From an uncultured Collinsella sp. (GTDB lineage Bacteria > Actinomycetota > Coriobacteriia > Coriobacteriales > Coriobacteriaceae): DNA of 9,108 bases. The notes beneath the pieces were generated by a model. It saw nothing but the letters and a program-made list of their open reading frames with translations. It did not search any database and was not told the DNA's origin. This document shows, in pieces, positions 1 through 5,336 of this stretch; the stretch's first letter is position 1; each line of letters opens with the position of its first letter. The DNA is taken from contig CAADUS010000188.1 of the NCBI GenBank assembly GCA_900752275.1, positions 1 to 9,108 on the forward strand, read 5' to 3'. The position numbers and the translations under genes were made by a program.

Positions 1-579
1 CGCAAGCGCGCGGCGTCCGTCGACAATGGCGAGGCCGCGGGTAAGAACGCTTCCCGCGAGCGCGAGGCTCAGCAGCCCCAGCAGCAAAACCGCGGCGGTG
101 GCATGAACCCCACGCGCCGTCGTCGCCGTCACCTGTCGAGCGAGGAGCGCGAGGACGCCTTCCGCGCCGCAGCCGCTCGCGAGGCCGGTGCCGCTCCCAA
201 GGGTGGCTCGGGTTCCGACGCGCCTGCCGACAAGGCTGGCAAGCCGCGTGGCGAGGAGGAGCGCGCGTCACGTCCGCGTCGTCGCCATTCCTCGGGCACG
301 CAGCAGAAGCCCTCGGTTCCTTCTGTGGCTGATCAGGTTTCGGATGGCGAAGTCAAGGTCACGCGCCGTCGCCCCGGCGATGGCGGAGGAGCTGCCGCCA
401 AGGCTTCGCACGGCGGCGCTCGCGACGAGTGCGAACCGCGTGAGGATCGCGGCGGCGAGGGCTCGACCGACCAGGGTCAAAAGCGTCGCCGTCGCCGTCG
501 CTCCCGCAAGCCGCGCCAGGACGGTGGCGAAGGCTCGACCCGCACCTCGTCCGTACCGCAACCGCCTGCCGGCGAATAA
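1..579 (+). CDS. C-terminal tail of a truncated, arginine-rich, probably RNA-binding protein
   Basis: The reading frame is open from the first base of the window, so this is the 3' end of a longer gene; 192 residues are visible before the TAA stop. No folded domain can be seen. The tail is low complexity, rich in Arg, Gly, Ala, Ser, Glu and Gln, with arginine blocks at visible residues 39-43, 91-95 (RPRRR), 122-124 and 162-167, separated by acidic or Gly/Ser-rich stretches. Tails like this are common at the C-terminus of bacterial RNA-binding enzymes such as DEAD-box RNA helicases and RNase E/G-type proteins, where they hold RNA non-specifically. A DEAD-box helicase is my best guess, but nothing in the visible part proves it. 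The first internal ATG, at 103, has no good ribosome binding site, so I do not treat it as a start. Confidence 0.75.
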   Translation, partial: RKRAASVDNGEAAGKNASREREAQQPQQQNRGGGMNPTRRRRRHLSSEEREDAFRAAAAREAGAAPKGGSGSDAPADKAGKPRGEEERASRPRRRHSSGTQQKPSVPSVADQVSDGEVKVTRRRPGDGGGAAAKASHGGARDECEPREDRGGEGSTDQGQKRRRRRRSRKPRQDGGEGSTRTSSVPQPPAGE

Positions 580-623
580 CGTCCGTAAGCGGATGTAACC
601 CGCCTGACCCCAGCACCTCTGGG

Positions 624-629
624 TATCAT
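624..629 (+). promoter_or_regulatory. Possible -10 element for comF
   Basis: TATCAT resembles a sigma-70 -10 box and lies between the upstream stop codon and comF. A transcript starting about 7 nt downstream would place the comF hairpin (641-680) almost at its 5' end. No -35 box is found at normal spacing; the closest match, CTGACC at 604-609, is only 14 nt away. This is a weak candidate. Confidence 0.2.
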
Positions 630-641
630 GGCTCTACACCG

Positions 642-677
642 ACAACCCTCCCTTCGCCTTCGCGTAGGGAGGGTTGT
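642..677 (+). promoter_or_regulatory. Long hairpin containing the comF ribosome binding site
   Basis: A 12-bp perfect stem pairs 642-653 with 666-677. Past a T-T mismatch, a further 3 bp (655-657 with 662-664) close a CTTC loop. The right arm contains GGGAGGG (667-673), which sits 7 nt before the comF ATG and is its only plausible ribosome binding site. No T-run follows, so this is a poor intrinsic terminator for the upstream gene. The fold would hide the binding site in the mRNA, which suggests control of comF translation, for instance by an RNA helicase, temperature or a coupled event. The structure is seen in the sequence; its function is inferred. Confidence 0.6.
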
Positions 678-680
678 GTC

Positions 681-1487
681 ATGAAGAGACATCTGAACGT
701 ATTGACTCGCTTGCAGGGCGCAGGCATCCTACCGTTTGCGGACGAATTGCTACCGCTTGCCGAGCGCGCGACGTATGAGGCGCTCGAGGCGTTGTCGCCC
801 ACGCGATGCGCTGGCTGCGAGCGTTCCGGTGCGCTGATCTGCCAGGATTGTCTGGCATCGCTCGCGCTCATCGATCCGTGTCATAGTTGCATCCGATGCG
901 GCGCCCCGTTTGGGGATTTGCTGTGTACCGAGTGCTCGGTCGAGGGCGCGTCTTCGGCAATGGCCGAGGCGCTCGATCGCTGCCTGGCGTGTGCCGTCTA
1001 TGCACATCCGCTGCCGCGCATCATCAAGGCGTACAAGGATGCGGGCGAGCGCCGTCTGGCACCGTATCTGGCGGAGTTGCTCTACGACACTGCCTTGCAT
1101 GCCCAGGTGGCAGCATCCGATCGCTACGGCGGTGTGTTGTCCGGTGCGGACGCGGTGGTGTTTGTGCCCGCGACTGCGGCGGCGTTTCGGCGGCGTGGAT
1201 TCGACCATATGGAAGCAATCGCGCGCTCGTTTTGCGATCTTTCGGGTGTCCCGTTGCTGGACGCCCTGGTCAAATACGGTCATGGTGACCAGCGAGAGCT
1301 CGGCCGCGATGAGCGCCGGGAGCATGCCCGGGGCATGTACGAGACGGTCGAGGATGTGCGCGGCCGCCGTCTGCTGCTCATCGATGATGTCATTACCACG
1401 GGCGCGACCATGGCAGCAGCCTCGGCGGAGCTCAAGCGTGCCGGCGCCGCAGCAGTCGATGGCCTCGCTATCGCACGCGTTTGGTAG
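681..1487 (+). CDS. comF: ComF family protein (phosphoribosyltransferase-fold, DNA-uptake associated)
   Basis: The 268-residue product has the two parts of ComF/GntX proteins. The N-terminus carries a cysteine-rich putative zinc-binding region with CxxC-type pairs: C43/C46, C54/C57, C67/C70/C73 and C82/C85. The C-terminus is a type I phosphoribosyltransferase domain with the PRPP-loop motif IDDVITTGAT at residues 234-243. In competent bacteria ComF is a cytoplasmic protein that helps bring single-stranded DNA through the ComEC channel. Here it is a single gene with no other competence genes in view, so its role is inferred. The family is usually about 200-250 residues; this copy has about 40 extra residues before the first cysteine pair. 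ATG 681 is chosen because GGGAGGG lies 7 nt upstream, inside a strong hairpin. The next gene begins 11 nt after the stop, so the two are probably translationally coupled. Confidence 0.93.
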   Translation: MKRHLNVLTRLQGAGILPFADELLPLAERATYEALEALSPTRCAGCERSGALICQDCLASLALIDPCHSCIRCGAPFGDLLCTECSVEGASSAMAEALDRCLACAVYAHPLPRIIKAYKDAGERRLAPYLAELLYDTALHAQVAASDRYGGVLSGADAVVFVPATAAAFRRRGFDHMEAIARSFCDLSGVPLLDALVKYGHGDQRELGRDERREHARGMYETVEDVRGRRLLLIDDVITTGATMAAASAELKRAGAAAVDGLAIARVW

Positions 1488-1498
1488 GGGGTGGTTTT

Positions 1499-2611
1499 GT
1501 GGCAGTGAAGATAGCGCGGCGCATCGAGCCGACAAGCGAGCAACTGGCGGCCTCCGTAGTCCTGACCGGTGCCTCGGCGCTGCGCATGATGCGCGCCGAG
1601 CGCCGACAAATGGGTTACATCAGCTGGAGAGACCTCGATCCCGATGAAGAGCGCCGTGTGCTGCATACATCGTCTCCCTCGGCCGAGGACATTTATCTTC
1701 CCGATTTGGTGCGGATCGGGGCCGTGAGTGGCGAGGTCCAAGAAGACTTGTGCCTGCTGGTGGGGTCGGCGAAGCAGCGTTGCCGCATGCCTGGTGCAAG
1801 CTGGTCCGTTTGTTCTACAGACCTGCCGGACGCCTCGATTTTGGAGGTGGAGCCGGGAGTGTACAGCTTGTCTCCCGAGGCCCTCTGTGCCGCCGTTGCG
1901 CGCGAAGTCGGCTGTATCCAGGCATTTGCCCTGGCCCAGGAGCTGTGCTCCAAGATTTCGCTGAGCGATCGCGGGCAGTATCTGCCCCCTTACAGCTCGC
2001 CTACCGTGAACAGGCTTGCAAAGGATAAGGACCAGCCGTCAGATGTGGGCTACTTTGAGGTCGAGCCAGTGCTGACGCCCGATCGCCTGGCAGATTACCT
2101 TGCGGCATGCAAGGGGAGCGCGGCCAAGCAGCTGCGGCGGCTGTGCCCCTTTCTGTCGGAAAACCTGCGCTCACCCATGGAATGCATCATGCTTGCCATG
2201 TTTTCGCTTCCGTTTTCTTATGGCGGATTTGCCTGCGGTCCCTTTAAGACCGACCACAAGATCGAGTTCAACGACCGTGCGCAGGCGATCTCGGGGATGC
2301 CGTATGCGGTTTGCGATGCCTATCAGGAAGCAGCTCGGTTTGACCTGGAATACAACGGTGAGCAGGGCCATTCGTCTCGCGGCGGGCGCATTCACGATGA
2401 AAAACGCAATACGGGTTTGGCGTCCATGGGAATCGAGGTCGCGACGGTCAACAACGAGATGCTCTGCGACATGGAAGCGATGGAAGCGCTCGCATGGCGC
2501 ATCCACCAGCGTATGGGTAAACGATATCAGAATCGTGTAGAGGCTCGTCGAAAGAGGCAAGATGCTCTGCTGAATACGCTCCGAGCGTGCTTTGGGCTCA
2601 AGCCGGCGTAA
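1499..2611 (+). CDS. Putative PD-(D/E)XK/DUF559-like nuclease-fold protein
   Basis: The 370-residue protein has no catalytic assignment I can prove. The middle resembles a type common in Coriobacteriia, with a 'GVYSLSPEALC' stretch at residues 120-130 followed by a predicted helix and 'LAQELC' (145-150). A hydrophobic 'SPMECIMLAMFSLP' stretch (225-238) precedes the C-terminal block. That block, residues 280-318, reads FDLEYNGEQGH, then HDEKRNTGLASMGIEVATV. This spacing of D282, E284, H291, D300 and R303 recalls Vsr/DUF559 endonuclease-like domains, which end in a strand after 'L...G..V'. The usual ExK-type lysine is not obvious, so the protein may bind DNA rather than cut it. GTG 1499 is chosen because AGGGGGTGG (1486-1494) lies just upstream and overlaps the comF stop; TTG at 1481 is less likely. 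The gene is probably cotranscribed with comF. It might be an AbiEi-like or defence-related accessory gene, which is a guess. Confidence 0.72.
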   Translation: MAVKIARRIEPTSEQLAASVVLTGASALRMMRAERRQMGYISWRDLDPDEERRVLHTSSPSAEDIYLPDLVRIGAVSGEVQEDLCLLVGSAKQRCRMPGASWSVCSTDLPDASILEVEPGVYSLSPEALCAAVAREVGCIQAFALAQELCSKISLSDRGQYLPPYSSPTVNRLAKDKDQPSDVGYFEVEPVLTPDRLADYLAACKGSAAKQLRRLCPFLSENLRSPMECIMLAMFSLPFSYGGFACGPFKTDHKIEFNDRAQAISGMPYAVCDAYQEAARFDLEYNGEQGHSSRGGRIHDEKRNTGLASMGIEVATVNNEMLCDMEAMEALAWRIHQRMGKRYQNRVEARRKRQDALLNTLRACFGLKPA

Positions 2612-2672
2612 AACTATGGCTTTATAGGGGGTCTGTTTATATGCCATGTGCAAAAAACGGCAAATATGAGTA

Positions 2673-2693
2673 CTGTTACTAGATTAGTGACAG
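2673..2693 (+). repeat. Subterminal hairpin of the left arm
   Basis: CTGTTACTA (2673-2681) pairs with TAGTGACAG (2685-2693) around a 3-nt loop. The nine pairs include one G-U wobble in RNA. The right arm has the matching hairpin, and the alternatives compete with the long arm-to-arm pairing. Confidence 0.6.
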
Positions 2694-2816
2694 CAAAAAT
2701 AAAGAAACTTGGGCCGAAAAACTGGATTCAGCGAAGAGATAATAAACGAATGTGGAATATTTTGGCGCCAAGCGGGCTGTGCGGAACTCAAAAAGGGCTC
2801 GTGGGGCGGAAATACG

Positions 2817-2837
2817 CTGCTACTAAATTGGTAGCAG
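2817..2837 (+). repeat. Subterminal hairpin of the right arm
   Basis: CTGCTACTA (2817-2825) pairs with TGGTAGCAG (2829-2837) around a 3-nt loop, again nine pairs with one wobble. Compared with the left-arm hairpin, a T-A pair is replaced by C-G at the fourth position, which is a compensatory change. Confidence 0.6.
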
Positions 2838-2864
2838 TACTCATATTTGCCGTTTTTTGCACAC

Positions 2865-2926
2865 GGCACCCTGAGACAGGTGCCCCGGGGCTCCCCGTGG
2901 GGGAGCTCCGGGCTTCATGGGGGCAC
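2865..2926 (+). other. Tandem GC-rich hairpins after the MITE-like element
   Basis: Two structures can form. GGCACC (2865-2870) can pair with GGTGCC (2879-2884). A stronger 13-bp stem pairs 2884-2896 with 2900-2912 around a GTG loop, with one G-U pair. GTGCCCC (2880-2886) can alternatively pair with GGGGCAC (2920-2926). No T-run follows, so this is not a standard intrinsic terminator. It may be the worn remains of a terminator for the gene ending at 2611, now separated from it by the element. Confidence 0.45.
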
Positions 2927-2984
2927 GAATGGTCCGCCCCGACCTGCGAAATCTGTGCTCGCGATGCGAATAACGTCCCTAACC

Positions 2985-3013
2985 TTAAACTATAGCTTGA
3001 ACTTAGCTATAAT
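2985..3013 (+). promoter_or_regulatory. Sigma-70-like promoter for the lipoprotein gene
   Basis: A perfect TATAAT lies at 3008-3013. TTAAAC at 2985-2990, 17 nt upstream, is a fair -35 box. Transcription would start near 3020 and give a 5' leader of about 325 nt. An inverted repeat, TATAGC at 2991-2996 and GCTATA at 3006-3011, overlaps the spacer and the -10 box and could be an operator half-site pair. Confidence 0.55.
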
Positions 3014-3019
3014 GCGCTA

Positions 3020-3344
3020 CGTTCCTGCCAGGCTGTGGTTGCGGACGGACGAAATGTCCATCCTAGTCCAAGACAGACGCGGTCAAAGGGATCCACGTAA
3101 GCGACCGCGTGCGCGCGGCGCGATCATGGCGCGTCCTAGATGTAAGCCGCACCGTCCGTTCTACTTTCTTTGGGGCAATACCGCCTCGCGGGCGAGCGGG
3201 CCAGTCGTGAAGGTGGCTGCGGCCTCCCGAGCAAACGCCCCGGTGCGCAAGTGTGGGGTCAAATACCAGGTCAGCTGGTGGGAACAACCCGATATTCCGT
3301 GCGGGGCACGGATCGTATACGACACAGAAGGCAGGGTAGTGGAC
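3020..3344 (+). other. Long, hairpin-dense 5' leader, possible structured RNA
   Basis: No convincing gene occupies this stretch between the promoter and the lipoprotein start. It can fold into several local hairpins: 3043-3063 (GGACGGAC with GTCCATCC, one mismatch), 3077-3084 with 3103-3110 (8 bp perfect), 3181-3199 (7 bp with a bulge), 3265-3279 (5 bp) and 3297-3311 (CCGTGC with GCACGG, 6 bp, extendable by GAT/ATC). I cannot match it to a known riboswitch, RNase P RNA, tmRNA, SRP RNA or T-box. The frame of the downstream lipoprotein stays open through the whole leader, with ATGs at 3054 and 3126. An unusually long N-terminal extension is therefore a competing reading, but those ATGs lack good ribosome binding sites. 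Confidence 0.35.
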
Positions 3345-4355
3345 ATGGTGAGGGGCAGCTTGATGCATGCGGCTCGGTTGGGTGCTGGGGCCGCGGCGGT
3401 CATTGCCGTTTTGGGCCTGAGCGGATGCGCGTTCAATCCACTGTCCACGTTCACGACGCCCACGATCGACCAGATCGAGCGCGAGACCGTTACCCCCACG
3501 GTATCGGACGATGCCCTGGTCACGCCGGGAACCCTGACGGTCGCCCTCGATACGTCCGATGCACCGCAGGCCATGCAGGATGCCGACGGAAACCTCACGG
3601 GCTATGCGGTCGATGCCGCTCGTGCCCTCGCATGCCGCATGGGTCTCAAGGTCGCCTTTGTCGATGCGTCCTCGGCCGATTCCGCGCTCAGCGATAAAAA
3701 GGCGGACATCTTCATTGGCGACATCAAGTCTGCGGGCGGCGACATCAGCTCGCTTGGCTCCTGTCTGTACGATGCCGCCGCCGTATTCGGCAAGAGCAGT
3801 GACGGCGAGTCGCTGAGCGTTTCCACCGAAACGCTTAACACCGCTACCCTGGGCGTTCAGACCTCCTCGGCCTCGCAGGAGGCGCTCGCCAAGCAAAGCA
3901 TCACCGCCAACCAAAAGACCTTTTCCAACATCAATGAGTGCTTTGAGGCGCTCGAGTCGGGCGAGGTCGATTACGTGATCTGTGATTCCACGGCTGGTGG
4001 CTACCTCGCGCGTCTGATGAGCCAGATCTCCTATGTCGGTACGCTCGAGGCGCCCTCCACGCTTGGCGTCGCAGGTCTTAGCTCTAATGATGAGCTGTGC
4101 CGTGCCGTGAGCGATGCCCTCGATGGCATCACGGTCGATGGCACGCTCGAGGCAGTCCACTGCGTCTGGTACGGACAGATGCCCTATGACCTTACCGCCA
4201 AGACCGTTTCGGGGGCCAATGTGCAGGCATCCGACTCCACGTCCAACGAGACCGAGTCCTCCGATGACGACGCCTCTGATAACAACAGCGACGGCCCGTC
4301 GTCTAGCCAGGAGGGCACCATCACCGACGATGACATCAACAAGCTCAATAGCTAG
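3345..4355 (+). CDS. Lipoprotein, amino-acid-type solute-binding protein (SBP_bac_3-like)
   Basis: The 336-residue product starts with a lipoprotein signal peptide: basic start, an Ala/Val/Leu core and the lipobox LSGC with lipid-anchored Cys28. The body, about residues 61-280, looks like a family 3 solute-binding protein. It begins 'GTLTVALDTSDAPQA', followed by 'GNLTGYAVDAARALACRMGL' (82-101), 'KKADIFIGD' (118-126) and 'ALESGEVDYVICDSTAGG' (202-219), which match the usual order of that fold. Such proteins catch amino acids outside the membrane for an ABC importer or a sensor. No permease or ATPase gene is nearby, so the ligand and partner are unknown. Residues 296-331 form a Ser/Asp/Glu-rich, probably disordered tail. 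ATG 3345 has a modest GGCAGGG 8 nt upstream. ATG 3363, 7 nt after GAGGGG, is an equally good start and leaves the signal peptide intact. Confidence 0.82.
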   Translation: MVRGSLMHAARLGAGAAAVIAVLGLSGCAFNPLSTFTTPTIDQIERETVTPTVSDDALVTPGTLTVALDTSDAPQAMQDADGNLTGYAVDAARALACRMGLKVAFVDASSADSALSDKKADIFIGDIKSAGGDISSLGSCLYDAAAVFGKSSDGESLSVSTETLNTATLGVQTSSASQEALAKQSITANQKTFSNINECFEALESGEVDYVICDSTAGGYLARLMSQISYVGTLEAPSTLGVAGLSSNDELCRAVSDALDGITVDGTLEAVHCVWYGQMPYDLTAKTVSGANVQASDSTSNETESSDDDASDNNSDGPSSSQEGTITDDDINKLNS

Positions 4356-4421
4356 TTATTGGTAGGGGTGGCGCCTGCCACACGCTGAACAAGGCGCTTC
4401 TTCACGGTTTCAACACGCATG

Positions 4422-4460
4422 GCCGGGTCTCCCCAATAAGGGAGCCCGGCTTTTCTATTT
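4422..4460 (+). terminator. Intrinsic terminator after the lipoprotein gene
   Basis: GCCGGG (about 4422-4427) pairs with CCCGGC (4445-4450), extended by TCCC (4430-4433) with GGGA (4440-4443) across a small bulge. TTTTCTATTT follows directly. A smaller hairpin, GTGGC with GCCAC at 4368-4381, lies upstream. Confidence 0.85.
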
Positions 4461-4527
4461 TGGTAAAAACGGCAGGTAAAAGCTGATTTCCAGGAAAAAA
4501 ACTAGCTTTGCCGACGCCCTCCTATAG

Positions 4528-4551
4528 CGCACTTTGTCACGGAAAAGTGCG
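4528..4551 (+). other. Perfect 8-bp inverted repeat in the hpf upstream region
   Basis: CGCACTTT (4528-4535) and AAAGTGCG (4544-4551) are exact inverted copies around an 8-nt centre. The repeat lies in the 210-nt gap between the terminator at 4422-4460 and hpf. It could be an operator or a leader hairpin for hpf. I see no convincing -35/-10 pair in this gap, although transcription of hpf must start here unless the terminator leaks. Confidence 0.4.
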
Positions 4552-4672
4552 AGACTTCGGTATGCGGTATCAAGCAGTCGTTATTCGGGTCTTTGGGAAT
4601 TCGCGTGATTAAATGCACGGCAATGGGTACATAGCCAGTACAGTAAGTCCCCGAGGCAGATTGGAGCCACGT

Positions 4673-5257
4673 ATGGATATCAAGGTTTCTGGACGCAAGA
4701 CGACGGTAACCGATGCTCTGCGTGCGCATGTGGATGAGAAAATCGGCGAGGCGCTCAAGGTTTTCGACATCGAGCCCATGACAGTCGACGTCGTGCTTCG
4801 TTATGAGAAGAACCCCTCGAACCCCAACCCGGCAATCGTCGAGGTTACGGTTCGTGCCCGCGGTTCGGTGATTCGCGTTGCCGAGCACGGTGCAGATATG
4901 TACGCCGCCATCGACCTCTCCGCCGATAAGGTCACCCGCCAGCTGCGCAAGTTCAAGACCAAGGTCGTGGACAACCGCCAGGGTGGTGCCAGTGCCGCGG
5001 ATGTCGCGCCGGTCGAGCGCGTTGAGGATCTGGCCGACCTGCTGCTGCCCGAGGAGGACGACGACCTGCTCGTCCGCGAGAAGGTCATCGATGTCACCCC
5101 GATGACCGAGGAGCAGGCGCTGGTGCAGACCGATCTGCTCGGCCACGACTTCTACGTGTTCGAGAACGCGACGACCGGTCTCATCAATGTGGTGTATCAC
5201 CGTAAGAATGGTGGATATGGCATCATCAAGCCCCGCATCGAAACACTTGACGAGTAA
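4673..5257 (+). CDS. hpf: Ribosome hibernation promoting factor, long form
   Basis: The 194-residue protein is a full-length long HPF (RaiA/YvyD type). The N-terminal S30AE domain covers about residues 1-100: 'MDIKVSGRKTTVTDALRAHV', then strands ending in 'RYEKNPSNPNPAIVEVTVRA', and a basic helix near 85-97 that binds the 30S decoding region. An acidic linker (about 117-133) leads to the C-terminal dimerization domain (135-187) with 'DLLGHDFYVFENATTGLINVVYHRKNGGYGIIKP'-type features. Long HPFs pair two 70S ribosomes into inactive 100S dimers in stationary phase or stress. ATG 4673 is chosen because GGAG (4663-4666) is 6 nt upstream and the family starts here; an in-frame ATG at 4613 would add 20 unrelated residues. 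The gene has its own terminator at 5287-5318. Confidence 0.96.
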   Translation: MDIKVSGRKTTVTDALRAHVDEKIGEALKVFDIEPMTVDVVLRYEKNPSNPNPAIVEVTVRARGSVIRVAEHGADMYAAIDLSADKVTRQLRKFKTKVVDNRQGGASAADVAPVERVEDLADLLLPEEDDDLLVREKVIDVTPMTEEQALVQTDLLGHDFYVFENATTGLINVVYHRKNGGYGIIKPRIETLDE

Positions 5258-5261
5258 AATA

Positions 5262-5283
5262 CGTTAACTTGCATGAGTTAACG
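5262..5283. other. Perfect 8-bp inverted repeat after hpf
   Basis: CGTTAACT (5262-5269) and AGTTAACG (5276-5283) form an exact inverted repeat around TGCATG, 4 nt after the hpf stop and 3 nt before the terminator stem. It may be an operator for the next gene or an mRNA 3'-end hairpin. Confidence 0.45.
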
Positions 5284-5286
5284 GTT

Positions 5287-5318
5287 GGCGGCCATCCCAT
5301 GCGGGTGGCCGCCTTTTT
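5287..5318 (+). terminator. Intrinsic terminator after hpf
   Basis: GGCGGCCATCC (5287-5297) pairs with GGTGGCCGCC-type sequence (5303-5313): 11 bp with one wobble, followed by five Ts (5314-5318). Confidence 0.92.
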
Positions 5319-5336
5319 ACGTAAGGAGTCGCTTTG

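Larger units (their letters stand above)
2642..2868. repeat. MITE-like element with 53-nt terminal inverted repeats
   Basis: Bases 2642-2694 are the inverted complement of 2816-2868 at 46 of 53 positions, with a perfect 29-nt core (2647-2675 with 2835-2863). The 121-nt interior is visibly richer in A and T than the surrounding genes. This size and layout fit a miniature inverted-repeat transposable element moved by a transposase encoded elsewhere. No clear target-site duplication is seen next to the arms. Each outer arm holds a six-base A or T run next to CGGC or GCCG, so a transcript from either side would form a stem ending in a U-tract. The element could therefore also stop transcription in both directions. 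A 10-bp palindrome, TTGGCGCCAA, lies at 2762-2771. Confidence 0.75.

Noticed and set aside
642..677. Intrinsic terminator for the first gene
   Set aside because: The stem is strong but no T-run follows, and its right arm is the comF ribosome binding site.
1481..1498. TTG start for the nuclease-like gene
   Set aside because: GTG 1499 has AGGGGGTGG just upstream, while TTG 1481 lies inside comF without such a site.
750..1535. 261-residue open frame on the minus strand opposite comF
   Set aside because: It is a shadow of comF in GC-rich DNA. It has no recognisable domain, while the + strand encodes clear ComF motifs.
2648..2995. 115-residue open frame starting with GTG inside the left arm of the element
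   Set aside because: It reads through both inverted arms and the GC hairpins and has no ribosome binding site at proper spacing. It may be a by-product of the repeat.
3014..3344. RNase P RNA, tmRNA, SRP RNA or T-box in the leader
   Set aside because: The conserved signatures of these RNAs are absent. A short ACCAGGTCAG stretch recalls SRP RNA, but the GGAAGGAAGCAGCC-type loop is missing.
3063..4160. 365-residue open frame on the minus strand opposite the lipoprotein gene
   Set aside because: The + strand carries a signal peptide, lipobox and binding-protein motifs. The minus frame is an Arg/Gly-rich shadow.
4613..4672. Upstream ATG extending hpf by 20 residues
   Set aside because: HPF proteins begin at the MDIKVSGR-type segment, and GGAG precedes ATG 4673.
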